Numbered from the stretch's first letter, positions 11,215-23,074 are shown. The stretch: DNA of 64,000 nucleotides from Globodera rostochiensis (GCA_018350325.1 JAEVLN010000008.1:1-64000); one strand, 5' to 3'. The notes: generated by a model not told the origin, from the letters alone. Program-made: numbers and translations.

Positions 11215-11457
11215 TGTGGATTCAGGGCCGTATCAAGACCACAAGTTCGGGGGGGGGGGGGAATATTTTAGGGAGTGTATTTCATTCATATTCAATTTTG
11301 GGGAGTGCATTTTCCGGTTTATTACTAAATTCTGTTAGGAAATACAAATTTTTTTTTGTTCATCATTGCTGGGGAAGGGGGTCGTCCAAAAAATTACGAT
11401 TTTGTAAAACGATAGGGTCACCCATGTTTTTTCTCTAAATACGGCCCTGTGTGGATT
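11215..11457. mobile_element. Non-autonomous hAT-like element B, adjacent to A
   Basis: The element proper is 11223-11449 (227 bp). Its ends CAGGGCCGTA and TACGGCCCTG are exact inverted repeats. The flanks TGTGGATT at 11215-11222 and 11450-11457 are an exact 8-bp duplication that overlaps the right duplication of element A. It contains a poly-G tract near 11249. Confidence 0.85.
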
Positions 11458-11663
11458 ACACAACGAGAAATAAATGCGATTACATAAAACTTCATTTTTA
11501 AAAATAGCTCAAATCAATGCCAGAAATATAACGAGTGAAGCTTTACTTATTTGTTAGGTATATTTTGGATTTTAATGAAATGTCAAATTGCTGTTTTTTG
11601 CATCATTTTTTCAAATAAAATTGCTGTAAAACCAAAAATTTTTTCAGGAAAATAGTAACAATA

Positions 11664-13555
11664 ATGTTCCGTGTCGTGAACGCGTTAGCTCCCTCTTCGG
11701 AGAATACTCTTCAACAATCGGCGCGTTCTTTTGCCACTCTAAAGGACATTTCAATTCGGCTGAAGTCTATCAAAAACATCCAGAAGATCACCAAGTCCAT
11801 GAAAATGGTTTCGGCGGCGAAATATGCGAAGGCCGAGCGTGATTTGAAAGGCGCACGGGCCTATGGCGAGGGCGCCCAGTTATTTGTCGGCAACATCGCC
11901 GCGCCAGTCGGCGATCAGACGGCGGTAAACGTCGCCGAAGGCGGCGAGTCCGGTGGGCCGGCAGCGAAACGACTGCTCATTCTGATGTCCAGCGACCGTG
12001 GCCTATGCGGATCAGTGCACACGTCAATTGCCAAGGTTTCTGTTGGGTGAGGATGGGTTTTCGGGAAGCTCGAAAAGTATTTTATCATACTAGTAATACC
12101 ATGGACCAGATTTAGGACACGATGTTAAAAAAATTGATTGATGATCGGTTTGCCAGCAGCCTTACAATCCTAGTTCTAAATTCGTTGTCATTATTTCCTA
12201 ACCCTTTGCAGTCTCTCGACTAAACAAAAATAAATTCGATCACGCGTCTCACATATTTTTTTTTCTTTGTTTGTTTCAGGCAGCAAAAAACATTTTGGCC
12301 AACAAACCGGCCGGTTTGGACTACAAAATTGTGTGCATTGGGGACAAATCGAGGATGCTGATGCAGCGCCTCTACAACAAAGAATTTCTGTTCACTGTCA
12401 ACGAATACGGACGTACGCCGCCGAGCTTCAAGGACGCGTCCGCAGCAGGTTTGGTGGATGAGGTCCGACAACTCGTGAAGAATTTTTAGACAAATTTCGA
12501 AGAGTTACTTTATAGCTTGTAATTGAGTCATAAATTCAACTAAATTTTTTGACTTCAAAAAGTAAATAAATTATTCGCTTTCGCACGCAACTAAGCATTT
12601 ATTTTTGTTCGGGGTGAAACATTTCTATTTTGGCCGACAAGGACGAATCAAAAAATTATCTGGGGTGGTGTGTGGGCGGTTGCTAACATTAAATACCCGG
12701 TGATGGCATTTAGAGAAAACGAATTTCTGGTTGCGGGTCTGTTTGGATATGCTTTTGTTGACGGGCTATTCCTTTTATTCTCCATTTAATTTTTTATTTG
12801 TTCAGCAAGTGCCATTCTCTCCTCCGGCTACGATTTTGATGGCGTAAGTGTCCTGAACATTTCTGCTGTTTTTTTCATCGGTTGAATGTCGGCATCATTT
12901 TTAGGGCGAAATTCTGTTCAATCGCTTCAAAACGGTCGTTTCGTTTGAGACGAAGCGTCTGCAGCTCCTTTCATTAAATGCCATCAAAAACAATGAAAAG
13001 GTGAAGATGTACGACTCCGTGGACGACTTTGTGCTGAAAAGGTATGCTAAATACACTTTCGATCGGTCTCAATTTTAATAAGAAGTTACAATTCACTTGC
13101 TAAATTTTAGGCATTAAAAAATTATATTAGTGGCATGTTCGTTCCTGTTTACTTTATGAAAAATTCAAGTTTAACAGTTCGTTTGCTCATTTTTCAGTTA
13201 CGTGGAGTATTCCCTGGCTCAATCCATTTACTATGCAATGAAGGAAAGCGCGACCAGTGAGCAGGCGTCGCGGATGACCGCAATGGATGGAGCAAGCAAA
13301 AATGCAGGCAAAATCATTTAAATTCTCCTTTTCAAGAAGTTAGAGAATTTTTAGACCCCAGTGTTGTCTTTGATTTCGGTGGGGGGGGGGAGCAACTCAA
13401 ATAATTCGATTTTTTTTTTCTCATGGTAAAAACATTCCGTTTGCCGATGTTTAGGCGAGATGATTGACAAACTGACGTTGCAATTCAATCGGACGCGCCA
13501 AGCCGTGATCACTAGGGAACTGATCGAGATCATTTCCGGTGCTGCTGCTGTTTGA
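11664..13555 (+). CDS. ATP5F1C: Mitochondrial ATP synthase gamma subunit
   Basis: Exons 11664-12035, 12280-12448, 12806-12843, 12905-13041, 13198-13307 and 13455-13555 join in frame. This is the central rotor stalk of F1-ATPase in the mitochondrial matrix. An N-terminal presequence rich in Arg/Ser precedes the conserved start [20 protein letters not shown] and [16 protein letters not shown]. The family signature at the C-terminus is complete ([19 protein letters not shown] and [20 protein letters not shown]). Length is normal for the family. The last intron begins with GC (AATGCAG then GCAAAATC, 13308) because no GT keeps the frame; it would be a GC-AG intron. The start ATG follows a polypyrimidine/AG that could serve trans-splicing. 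Confidence 0.96.
13308..13454 (+). other. Candidate GC-AG intron in ATP synthase gamma
   Basis: The donor reads G|GCAAAATC and the acceptor GTTTAG. The conserved residues on both sides (SKNAG and EMIDKL) leave no alternative GT donor in the right phase. Confidence 0.75.
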
Positions 13556-14084
13556 CGCTTTGAAAGAGGAGAAGAAATGAACATTGAATAGGAAGAAACA
13601 TTTCGTCTGACAAAGATTTAACGCGAAATGAATTTGTTTTTTCACCTTTTAAATGCGTAGGCATAGCTAAAAGGAATAAATTGTTCAGCTGTCTCTTGTT
13701 TTCCCGGTTTCATTTTTGTCCAACGGTTGGTTTCTTGGGGATATACTGTGCTGGTTCCGCACCAAACTGGACCTGACCCATTGCTAAAAAGGCCTGCAGG
13801 GCGCTAATTTCTAGTGCATTGTTCACGATCATTTTATGCGTTATCGCACAACGCAAACCATATCTGGGTTCCACATACCTATCTCATCCGTGTTCAACTC
13901 ATCCATTATAGTTTGAATTCTAGAACTCTTCTCAAACAAAACAATATTGGTACAATTAGCCATCTCTTTTTAAGTTTAATCTATATGTAAGCATAGGTAA
14001 ACTAACTAGTGGAGTGATGTACAACGCTATTTTATGTGCAGGTAAAGCGCTAACGCGCTTGTAGAGCTTCGCTACCTAGTTTGG

Positions 14085-14325
14085 GGTACAGGGATGGCAG
14101 TTTTGAACTGTTGATTGAGCCAGGTACAACGGTTTGGGTGCGGGATTGGCAGTTTTGAATCGATGATTGAGCCAGATACAATTTCGGGGTACGGGGATGG
14201 CAGTTTTTTTTTTTTGAACCGTTGATTGAGCCAGGTACAACGGTTTGGGTGCGGGATTGGCAGTTTTGAATCGTTGATTGAGCCAGGTACAATAGTTCGG
14301 GGTACGGGGATGGCAGTTAACCGTT
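14085..14325. repeat. Tandem repeat, unit about 60-70 bp
   Basis: About four units carry the words GATTGAGCCAGGTACAA and GGGATGGCAGTTTTGAA, with one poly-T expansion near 14206. Frames through it repeat the unit and are not genes. Confidence 0.8.
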
Positions 14326-14446
14326 GAAAATCCCAAATTTGTTTGGCGATATGTTTTAAATTTTTAAACCGTTTGCTATCGAACTCTTAATTCGGTTCGA
14401 TGCAATAGCAAAGACGGCTAATGCACCTCCAAACAAATCCACAACA

Positions 14447-14779
14447 TACAGTGGTGTGCAAAAGTAAATGTGCAAAATGGATTTTGTTACATTAGCATGA
14501 ATTATTTCAGATTTTTTTAGACATTCTGGAATAACATAAATTTGGAACTTAAATTTTGCACATTTACTTTTGCACCAATAATTATTGACCAAATGGGCAT
14601 GGAGGGCAAATAATTTTTATGAGGGGACTTTGGAACGATTGCTCTTGATGCTTTTGTAGCCCTTAAAAAATGCTACAAAAAAGCCCCTGAACACTTTGTC
14701 TTATACTGCTTCTTGGGTTTGTTATAGCGCTTTAAACAAAAAAATCCATTTTGCACATTTACTTTTGCACACCACTGTA
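14447..14779. mobile_element. Tc1/mariner-type MITE
   Basis: The element 14449-14777 (329 bp) starts CAGTGGTGTGCAAAAGTAAA and ends with its reverse complement; the inverted repeat extends about 37 bp through the CCATTTT region. It is flanked by TA on both sides (14447-14448, 14778-14779), the target duplication of Tc1/mariner transposons. An internal copy of part of the terminal sequence lies near 14553-14575. No transposase is present. Confidence 0.88.
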
Positions 14780-15307
14780 GGTATGTATGTAGAAAAACCA
14801 CCAAAGTTAAAAAATTCCACAGGTCCAATTTCAAAATTACATACCAATCAAAAAATCGACGCCCGTTTTTGCGGACCTAACCTTAAATGAAGCCTTGATC
14901 ACAACCAACAGATGAACCCTTTTTTTTATGGCATTTTTCGTCCCATCCATCAAATCTTGGCAGTTCGCAAAAAAACTTGGAAATGCTTTGAGCCACTTGA
15001 ACCGTGTTGAAACATAACTTCTACTCAAAGCTTTCTAATAGTACCAATATTGTTTCGTTTTGTTCACATTGAAAAGGGTTATAAAACTCCGTTGGATGAG
15101 TTGGGTATGGATGAGATAAGTTGACCCTTACGTCGAACCGTTTGGCTGCAAAAACTATTCCTATTCTTCGCGTAGTTTGTTGTTTTATTTGATAACTATG
15201 TGAAAATTGACTATGGCCATATTTAGTTTTTGTTCCGCAAATATTGGCTAACCAAATCAATAGCATCAACTTATGAGGCTATTTTTAATATTTAACTATA
15301 TTCAGAT

Positions 15308-18300
15308 TTGGTTATTTTGGAAGTATCATTCTTTTATGAACGGGCTATTATCGAAATGCGACTGATGCAAGTAAACAGAGGCTCTTCAACGGGTAGAGGC
15401 ATCAAGCACATGAACAAAATGCCGCATTCTTCTCACTCTTCTAAGAAGCGGAAGCTGCACAAGAACGAAGACGACCATCAACAGGAGGGCTGTTCAAATG
15501 AAACAGAAGCGCGAAAGCCGGTGGTCGGGATCAACGACCTTCCACATCCTGTGCTGGTCAGTTGAGCAGTCCGTCGTGCATTATCGTTTATCCATCAAAG
15601 AGTCGAACCTCCAAAAACCGTAAAAACAGTTCTAAGTATTTATTGAATCGCCTTCCTCTAAAATGTCTATTGAATTGCCTTCTCCCCGAATTTGAGACTG
15701 TGATTATTGCTTTGTTGGAGAGAGAATTTTTTGAAAAATTGGACCAAAACAAAATGACTAAATGTAAATCCATTTTTAGGGAATCATTTTGTCCAATCTG
15801 AGTCCCGTGGAACGTCTGCGAGCCGAGTCCGTGTGCCATCGATGGAAATTTGTCGGCGTCAATTTTGGTTGGGCCAATCAACAGGAACTCAGCGTCAAAG
15901 AAATGCTGCATTCATCAGTCATGCACTCAATGATCAACTTGGCAAAGCCGTTGACCAACAAACACGTATTTATTTAAAAATACAATCGCGCTTCACTTCT
16001 AAAATGGAAACCCCCCCCCCCCCAGGAGAAATAAACAAAAATACTAATTGTTTCATTTGCATTTATCTTTAACTTTCTGTTATTGGAAGAGCTTTTCGAT
16101 GGTCTCATCTATTATAATCCTAGTGTTAAGTAATACCGTTTAACTCTATAAGGGCTTAATTTTGTTTACAATTATTTTCAGATTGAAGTGCTTTTGAAGC
16201 GGTGCGGAAGCAGCCTTCGCTTGCTGAACATTGGTTCACTGAGCTCTATTAACAGAGACAATATTACATACGCCGTTTGCTCCCTGCTCGTCCATGTGCC
16301 GTTGCTGCACACTTTGGACCTGTCCGGTGTGCAGCTGACAAACTCCACACTTTCCTCGCTCGGCCGACGCTTGCCGAATCTGAAGAGTGCGGCGTTCCGC
16401 AATTCGTTCAAGGTTTGTCTTTTGTTTGGGCCGTTTGATCCGAATCAAAATTATAGACCATTGATCATTTTTTAAATTTACACAGAACACACTCATGGAG
16501 AGGGGCCTTTCCTCCTTCCTTGCGAGTTGTCGACGTTTGACCCACCTGGACTTGAGTGCAAACGAAATTCTCATCGGCACATCTTTCTCCGAACTTCCTC
16601 CAGCAGTAAAATTTAAAATTTTCCGTTTTTGTTTGTGCGAAAAGCACGAACTCAAAATTTAAAAAATTTTTATAGACAGAAAGGGTTAATTTCGTTTCAG
16701 TTGGAGCAGCTCAACATCTCCTATTGCTTCCGCATCTCCGTCAACTGTGTTCGACAAATTCGAGCCAATTGCGGCAATTTGCGCCGTCTCTGCATGGATC
16801 AAATTGGGGATTCTGTGCCGATTAGAGAATTGGACGAAATGCTGCGAGGTCTCAAAAGGTTTGTTTTGTTGGCATAGACCGAAAATTAGCATTAACAGAG
16901 AAAAAAACCGCATTTTTTTCTTCTTTATTATGTGCTATATACCTTTTTTGAGGAACAATTCAATGGCTTTTTCCTTTTGTTTTTAGCCTGACTTACCTCA
17001 AATTTTGCGACTGCTACGGCTCTTCCGAGTTCAATGAAATACAACCGAATCAGAATGAAAACAACAATTTGACCGGCATTGGCGAGCTCAGCAACCTGAA
17101 GGAACTGTTCGTTAACGAAAATCGACTGTTCGTTTTTTATTTTTGAAGAATCAGTAAATGACATTCTATTTTATTAATTTTTGAACGTTTTGTGTATTTT
17201 TAAAGCATTAATGACGACGTGCTGAGGGCGATCTCTTTTGGCTGCCGTGCGCTTCAGGTTTTGGACATTTCGCAGTCTCAGCGGGGCATTACGGACGCAG
17301 GTAACACATATTTTAAAAAAATGTTTACGCTTTGGAATTCTCGTTGCAATGACCGAACCGTTTTGGAGTTTTTCCGTTTCTTCAGGACTTCGGAACCTTT
17401 CACAATTGCCAAATCTGACAACGCTGAAGATGAGTGGACAGCGCATGGTAAATTCAGTTTTATGAATAACCTTGTCGCTCATAATCATCAAAATCGGATC
17501 TGAATTGGGTATTGATAGAAAAAAGGGAGAGAGAGAGAGAGATGAATTCGGAAACCTCAGAAGTTTTGGGATTTTAGTCTTGATTCCGGGGTTTTGCGTA
17601 ATTTTTTGAAATGGGATTAGAACTCCCGTGTAGTTTCCTGTCGAGAAGTCAAATTCACTGCACTATTTGTATGAATTTGGTGTTTAAATATTGCTCTTTT
17701 TTAGATCTCGGATGAGTCTTTGATTCAAATTGCTCGACGCGGAGTTTTAAAGGTTTTTTGATTTGACATTTAATGTGAAGAGAATGGTTGATGCTTTCAT
17801 TTTAATCACTGTTTTTGCTTCAGGAGCTCATGATCAGTCGGTGTACACAGATCACCAGCGAATCAGTGCTGCAAACAATCAAATTTTGCAAGGTTTTTCC
17901 GCAAATCCTTATGCTCTAAAAACATTGTTGAGCAAATTTCCTTAACAAAATCTCCTTTTTGTCCAGGCTCTCGAATTGTTGGACGTCTCGTACTGTGTGG
18001 GCGTCACTCCGATAATTTTTGCCGAGCTCAACAAATCCATGGAACGTCGGCACGGCAAAAGTCAACCGACGCGTCACACTCGCCCGGAGGACAAATTCCG
18101 CCTTACCATTTGCCGTTCTGGCATTCAAGGCACGTCGCCATGAATTGATACAAACTCAGATGGTTTAGACCAAGTGTTTCAAATCCGGCACCCCCCCCCC
18201 CCCCATCTTACAAATTTCGTACTTTACCAATCTTTCATTTTCAGGCAATGTGCCGTCTCATTCACCGTGGATTCACTTGGTCGACTTCCCGCCCACATCC

Positions 18301-18345
18301 GAAAATCCGATAGCCTCAAACGCTGTTTTCATTGCTGCACAGTAA
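15308..18345 (+). CDS. F-box and leucine-rich-repeat protein (FBXL-like)
   Basis: About twelve exons (first ends 15556; 15780-15965, 16182-16412, 16486-16605, 16701-16858, 16987-~17126, 17206-17300, 17386-17447, 17705-17752, 17824-17892, 17967-18129, 18245-18345). A basic N-terminal tail (SSKKRKLHKNEDD) is followed by an F-box (INDLPHPVL + ILSNLSPVERLRAESVCHRW), the Skp1-binding part of SCF ubiquitin ligases. Leucine-rich repeats of the AMN1/Cys type follow (LEQLNISYCFRISVNCVRQI, LQVLDISQSQRGITDAG, LELLDVSYCVGVTP) and likely bind the substrate. Two problems: the exon ending near 17126 does not join 17206 in phase by any GT donor, and the last intron seems to use a GC donor at 18130 (otherwise the protein stops at 18143). 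The start may be 15308 or a downstream ATG at 15357. Confidence 0.83.
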
Positions 18346-19671
18346 GTTGATGTCCAAGTGCGCTGATGATTTTGGGAGGACGTTTTGGCAACAGACGTTT
18401 CGGCAGTTAAGACAATTCGACAGAAATAAATTAGATTTCTCAAAATGGAACATACTGCATACAAATAAATTATATTGTCACCCCATCGACCATCTTCTTC
18501 TTTTCACTTCTTCACCTTTTACACCCCCCCCCCCAGAGCTTTGGCTTTTTACCATTTGAATCATTGGCCGAAATGTGATCGCTTTGAATAGCTCTGGTGT
18601 GCATTTGCATTGTTCTTTTCGTCCAACACCAGATGCAGAAGAATGGACCAAATATCGGACGAAAGGATCTCTCGTATTGGGGGACAAATCCCTAGCCATT
18701 TCCGCCAATCGCTCAATTTTCATACCCTGTTGCCTTTTTATAAACCTCTTGTTTCTTGCGGGTTTCATATTGAGAAATTTACATTTGTTCTGCCGAACTG
18801 TCTACTGCTGAATTGTTTAGTCGAAATTATGTTGCGATATTTGAAAAATTTTCTAAATAAATAATACATATAATTAAAATTTTCAGCCTTCTGAACATCC
18901 CGATGATCGTCGTGTGAAGGAGAAAAGGTGTGGGTTTGGCAAAACTGGAAAAAAAATTTTGTTGCTTTTTTTTGTACAGTCAATTTGCGCATCTGATCAA
19001 CGGATGATTTGGTGATAAATAATTGTCCTTCCCTCCCACTTTTGTTGTTGATCAATATCCAGTCCAATTTCCTGCTCGCCGTCATCCACTCCAATTTATC
19101 AACACATTATACAAAAGAACAATTTATTCGGTGGCAAAAATTGTCAAATATGTCAACAATTGTGCGTGTGTTAAGTCATAAATGATACACTCTATAAATT
19201 TAAATGTCTCTCTGTTTTTCGTCGCGTGTGCTGTCTCTACTCCTCCAACTTTCTCTCTCTCTCTCCTTGTCTGCCCATCGTCGATTGGCACACATCTTTC
19301 CCCGGCATTTGCGTTTGATCATTTACACACATCATTATTTAAACTTGCACACCCTTTCCATCACTCCTCCGTTTCAGAAGCAGGAAAACAAATTGTGCAT
19401 CATTCGTTCAGCAACATTTTCTGGTGATAAAATTATGTGTGACAGTGACGCGCGACAGAGATTTTTTTCGTTGTTTTTGGAGTGCTTATCGGCTTTACTT
19501 TTCTTTATTATTGTACTTCTTGATCATGATAGTTGACTGACGGAATGAAACTGTGTTTCGGACTTGATTTACAATTAGAAAATATGTCAATTTCGAGAAA
19601 TATTTTTTTTCCTTATCTCTCTCCATTCAATCTCTGTTTAGGATATATTGGATTAGCTGAATTTTGGTTAA
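18346..19671. other. Intergenic, no gene seen
   Basis: This 1.3-kb stretch has CT-rich tracts (about 19240-19270) and a C run near 18526. Frames are short and inconsistent. The promoter of the plus-strand gene at 19672 is expected here but no motif is evident. Confidence 0.45.
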
Positions 19672-22551
19672 ATGGAGGTGCTTCACGCATTTGGGAAGCA
19701 AGTGCAGCAGTTGCTGGGCGCGGAGGCGTTTGGATTTGACAACGTCAACAACATAAAATGCGCGTTGAGGTCAACAATGAAAGTTTTTTTTGGATCGTCT
19801 TCATAATTTTCAGGGATGAGTTTGGCTACTGTGCTGACGAGAAGGCTACTGAATTCGGCTACGAATCGTTTAGGGGTTCGTTTGTTTTCGGTTGTCGTAT
19901 AGATGGCTTTTAAGCATTGAACAGGCTTGGTACGACACAAAAATCTAGGTCTTTAACAAAAAAATGCGATAAATTTTGGTATGCCTAATAAGGTTGGGCA
20001 CATCTTTGTTTTAGTCGAATAACGCTTTCAGGGGGGGGGCACATTCGAATTCTGCACCTAAGGTGTACCAAAGCAATCGTTTTTAGATTGTTTTTTTAAA
20101 CATGGAGAGGAGAGGTGTTTGTTACCATTTTTTCGGGAATTTTAACTTTGTAATGAACGAGTAATTGTTTTAAACGGTCCAATTCAGAACTACTCAACTC
20201 GAAGGTCATGGAGCAGTATGTAGAAATTGTGCAGGACAACATGAAGGACGGGCGTTTGCTGACGCGGTACAAGGCCAAGCATGACAAGAACACGAGCGCC
20301 GTGTACCGCGAGCAAATGATTTTTCACAAAGACAAGGAGCGCAAGTGAGTCGGCGGGTGGGCAGTACACTAACACCGGTTTTTACAAATTCCAAAATGGT
20401 TTCCGTAAAAGAAAAATTCTTTTGTTTTACAAAAATAGGTGGTCCGTTAAATTGGCCCTGCTGATTCAGGCGAACAAAATACATTAAGAAATAGTTAACT
20501 TTTTATTACAAAACAAATTTCAAAAACGACATTTCTTTTTATGATACGACGTAGTAAATCAGGAAAAGTACGAATGTGCCGGTGGGGTTCGAACCTGGGT
20601 TTTTGAATTTAGTGTATATTCATTACTACTTTTTTCGTGTCGAAACTTTTGGCGAAAAGGGTTAAGCGATAATGAGATGCAAAAATGCATTGCTGTGAAG
20701 TGGGGGTCGTTTAACAAAAAAAAAAAAATTCTCGCAAAAATAATAAATGCAATTCCGATTTCGAAAAAGTTTTCTTTCGACGCAACCCTGATATCATTTC
20801 CTTGGGGTCTAAACGACCTGCTCCCTTGCTGTGCCTGTGGGAATAGGTAAATGACGATAATGGAAAACACGGGAATTTTGGATTTAGCACTACCGAACTC
20901 TCCCCTTGTTTTGAAAATTTAATTAATTGCATTTTTTTTCTCTTGTTAAGAGATCAGAAAATGATCAGGCAAATGGAACGCAATTTTGAGGCAACGCTGT
21001 ACCCATACAACTCATCGGACTACCAAACGAGAGAAGACCAGGGTCAATCATCGGCAATCAACGGCAGTGGTGACATAAGCGGGTCCGTCGGTTATTCGAT
21101 TTGTTGATTTTATTGGACGATGACAGCAATGGGGAAAATTTGTTTTATGTATTTGGTTTAGTCCGTGCTCGTGTTTTTTTTGTGAGAGCACTATTTTGGT
21201 TTTCAAAGCATGCCAATTATGCTTAACAACTAAATTCTTTTGTAATTTGATAGGCGACGTCGGTTTCTTGGAACGGAGTTTGGGGAAGGGGAAAGCGCTG
21301 TTCTGTTTTAATTATATATTGGTTTAAAACAATTGCTTTTTAGTTTTCGCCAATATAACGCACTGCCACAGCAGAGTCGCCAGTATTTCAGAAGGGACCG
21401 TTCACCAGCAATGGAAATGAACGGGGCGTTGGACAATAATTGGTGTACGAACGACGACGAGGCGGCGCAAGGAGAGGAGGAGGGCAAAAAGGCCGCCAAG
21501 TTTAGGGCCGTTTTGGTGGACTATCGGGACCACTACGGGGCCACAAAGTGCCAAGATCCAATAATCAGTGCCAAAGCGAAAGTGCAGTCGACTCAACCGC
21601 CGATTCCGTCGGGGGAGGTGTCGGAATGGGGCTCGGACGAACAGCAGCAACCGCCGCGGCCGGTAGAGGAGGAGGATGAGATGCGTGAATTACCTTCAAA
21701 TGGAGGAAGACCGAAGACGAGAGACGCCGAAGCTGTTGGCATTAGGTAAAAAAATAAAGAAGAAATAGCAAAAATTCGGTTTTTAGTTCTTGTTCCACTG
21801 GCAGTTGGTTGACGGAGGAGCAGAATCAACTGCAGCAGTCGAATGGGCGACAGAATACGGGAGCAGATTTTGTTGGCATTGGGTATAAAGAGAACAGAAA
21901 TTTATATCGTAAAAATATGTTTTCCCTACAGCAGTTGGCTGAAAGAGAAGAAGAAACAACAGCAGCAGTCGGGTGAGCGACAAAAAACGGAAGCTGAACT
22001 TGTTGGAACCAGGTTAAAAACGAAAAAATAATATATATCTGTCGGTGTTTCCATTGTTTTCCCGATTTGTTGTGTTAATTTATTCGTTCTTCCACATCGA
22101 CAGTTGTTGGCCCAGAGAGGAGCAGAAACAATTGCTCCAGCAGCAGCAGCAACAACCACCATTGCTCCGTCCAGTACCAAAGAAGCCGAACGCTGCTGTG
22201 AAGCTAATCCAATGGTCAGATGATGAGGATGATGGGCACAACGATATGGGTAGTAGAGCCCAAGGGAGTTCGTTCCGCAATTGGCAGAATGGGGAGCATC
22301 AACAACAGCCGTCACCGCCGTTGGTACGTCCCGTGCTGAAGAAACCGTTCGCCGAGTCGAACATTCAATCGAGCAATGATGCTGGGGTGAGCGATGTTGG
22401 CAGAGTTCACGGCAGTTCCTTCCGCAATAATTGGGCAAACGAGGAGCCGCAACAACTGCAACAGTCAAAGCAGCAACAACGGCTGACGCCGTTGGTACGT
22501 CCCGTGCCGATAATTCAATGGTCAGAGGATGAAGACGATGTGGGCACCGAT
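19672..22551 (+). CDS. Gln-rich protein with possible LOTUS-like N-terminus and duplicated exons
   Basis: Exons 19672-19769, 19814-19875, 20188-20344, 20951-21082, 21344-21745, 21787-21882, 21932-22012 and 22104-22551 join in phase. The first ~65 residues (DEFGYCADEKATEFGYESF, ELLNSKVMEQYVEIV) loosely resemble a LOTUS/OST-HTH winged helix; this is my inference only. A basic helical stretch and a disordered Gln/Pro/acidic region follow. Three consecutive exons start with a related motif (SCSTGSWLTEEQ, SWLKEKKKQQQQ, SCWPREEQKQLL) after phase-2 introns, i.e. exon duplication. The last exon repeats LVRPV.KKP, IQWSDDEDD and GSSFRN.W units. Its donor at 22552 is in phase with the alpha-crystallin exon at 22631, so the gene may continue into it. 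No function can be assigned. Confidence 0.6.
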
Positions 22552-22630
22552 GTGAGTAAAACCACCAATTTTCTCTATTTTTGATACGTCCCTCTGATGG
22601 GAAATTTGGACTTTACCCAAAAGCTTTAAG

Positions 22631-23074
22631 GTTTTACACCTTGCAAAGCTGCGCATTTCGGACCAGGGCGAGCTCTCGTACAAAGTGAGGGCGAATCGCT
22701 CAATAAGCACCCCAATCCCCATGCCTTTCATAGGTGAACGTCAACGGCTTCCACCCTGAAGAGATCAAGGTCGAACTGAAGGGCAATGAAATTGTTGTGC
22801 AGGGTGAGCATCGCGAGCAAAACGAGGGTAAAATTTGGCTCCATAAACCAAACCTTGAAAATAATTGGTCTTTTAAATCTTTGCTACTTCAGGCGAGTCC
22901 GTCTATTACCAGTTCGCTCGTCGTGCGGTCATCCCGGAGGGTGTTCAGAAGGAGAGCATCAAGTGCCAGCTGGACTCGGGCCGTTTGTGCATCACCGGCA
23001 CAAAGATCACAGGCGAGGGAGCAGGACGTGCCATTCCCATTGAGGTGAAGAGTGCCATGGAGCATAAGAAGTAG
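22631..23074 (+). CDS. Small heat shock protein (alpha-crystallin domain)
   Basis: Exons 22631-22684, 22734-22827 and 22893-23074 encode a complete alpha-crystallin domain: LRISDQGELSYKVNVNGFHP, EEIKVELKGNEIVVQGEHRE, YYQFARRAVIPEGVQKESIK, then CQLDSGRLCITG and a short tail with the IPI anchor (GRAIPIEVKSA). Such proteins are ATP-independent holdase chaperones that assemble through this domain. No own start codon or N-terminal arm is visible directly upstream, and the first exon follows an acceptor in phase 0 with the exon ending at 22551. So it is either the C-terminus of the preceding Gln-rich gene or a gene with an unseen first exon. Confidence 0.85.

Larger units (their letters stand above)
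10519..11221. mobile_element. Non-autonomous hAT-like element A with 8-bp TSD
   Basis: The element proper is 10527-11213 (687 bp). It starts TAGAGCCCGG and ends CCGGGCTCTA, an exact 10-bp inverted repeat. The flanks ATGTGGAT at 10519-10526 and 11214-11221 are an exact 8-bp duplication. Subterminal arms (10535-10680 and 11065-11200) are made of GGGAACGGGA / TCCCGTTCCC words. Two GC-rich hairpins sit inside (10793-10816, 10957-10982). There is no transposase frame. Confidence 0.88.
13556..15307. repeat. Gene-free repeat block with imperfect long inverted repeat
   Basis: No gene is supported. Sequence near 13850-13960 (ATCTCATCCG...ACAATATTGGTAC) recurs as diverged reverse complement near 15030-15160, which suggests an old element of about 1.3 kb. 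Inside lie a tandem repeat (14085-14325) and a Tc1/mariner-type MITE (14449-14777). Confidence 0.55.

Noticed and set aside
20575..20605. A GGTTCGAACC word resembling a tRNA T-arm or a tRNA-derived SINE B box
   Set aside because: The arms do not pair beyond the core and no D-arm, anticodon arm or A box is found at the right distance on either strand.
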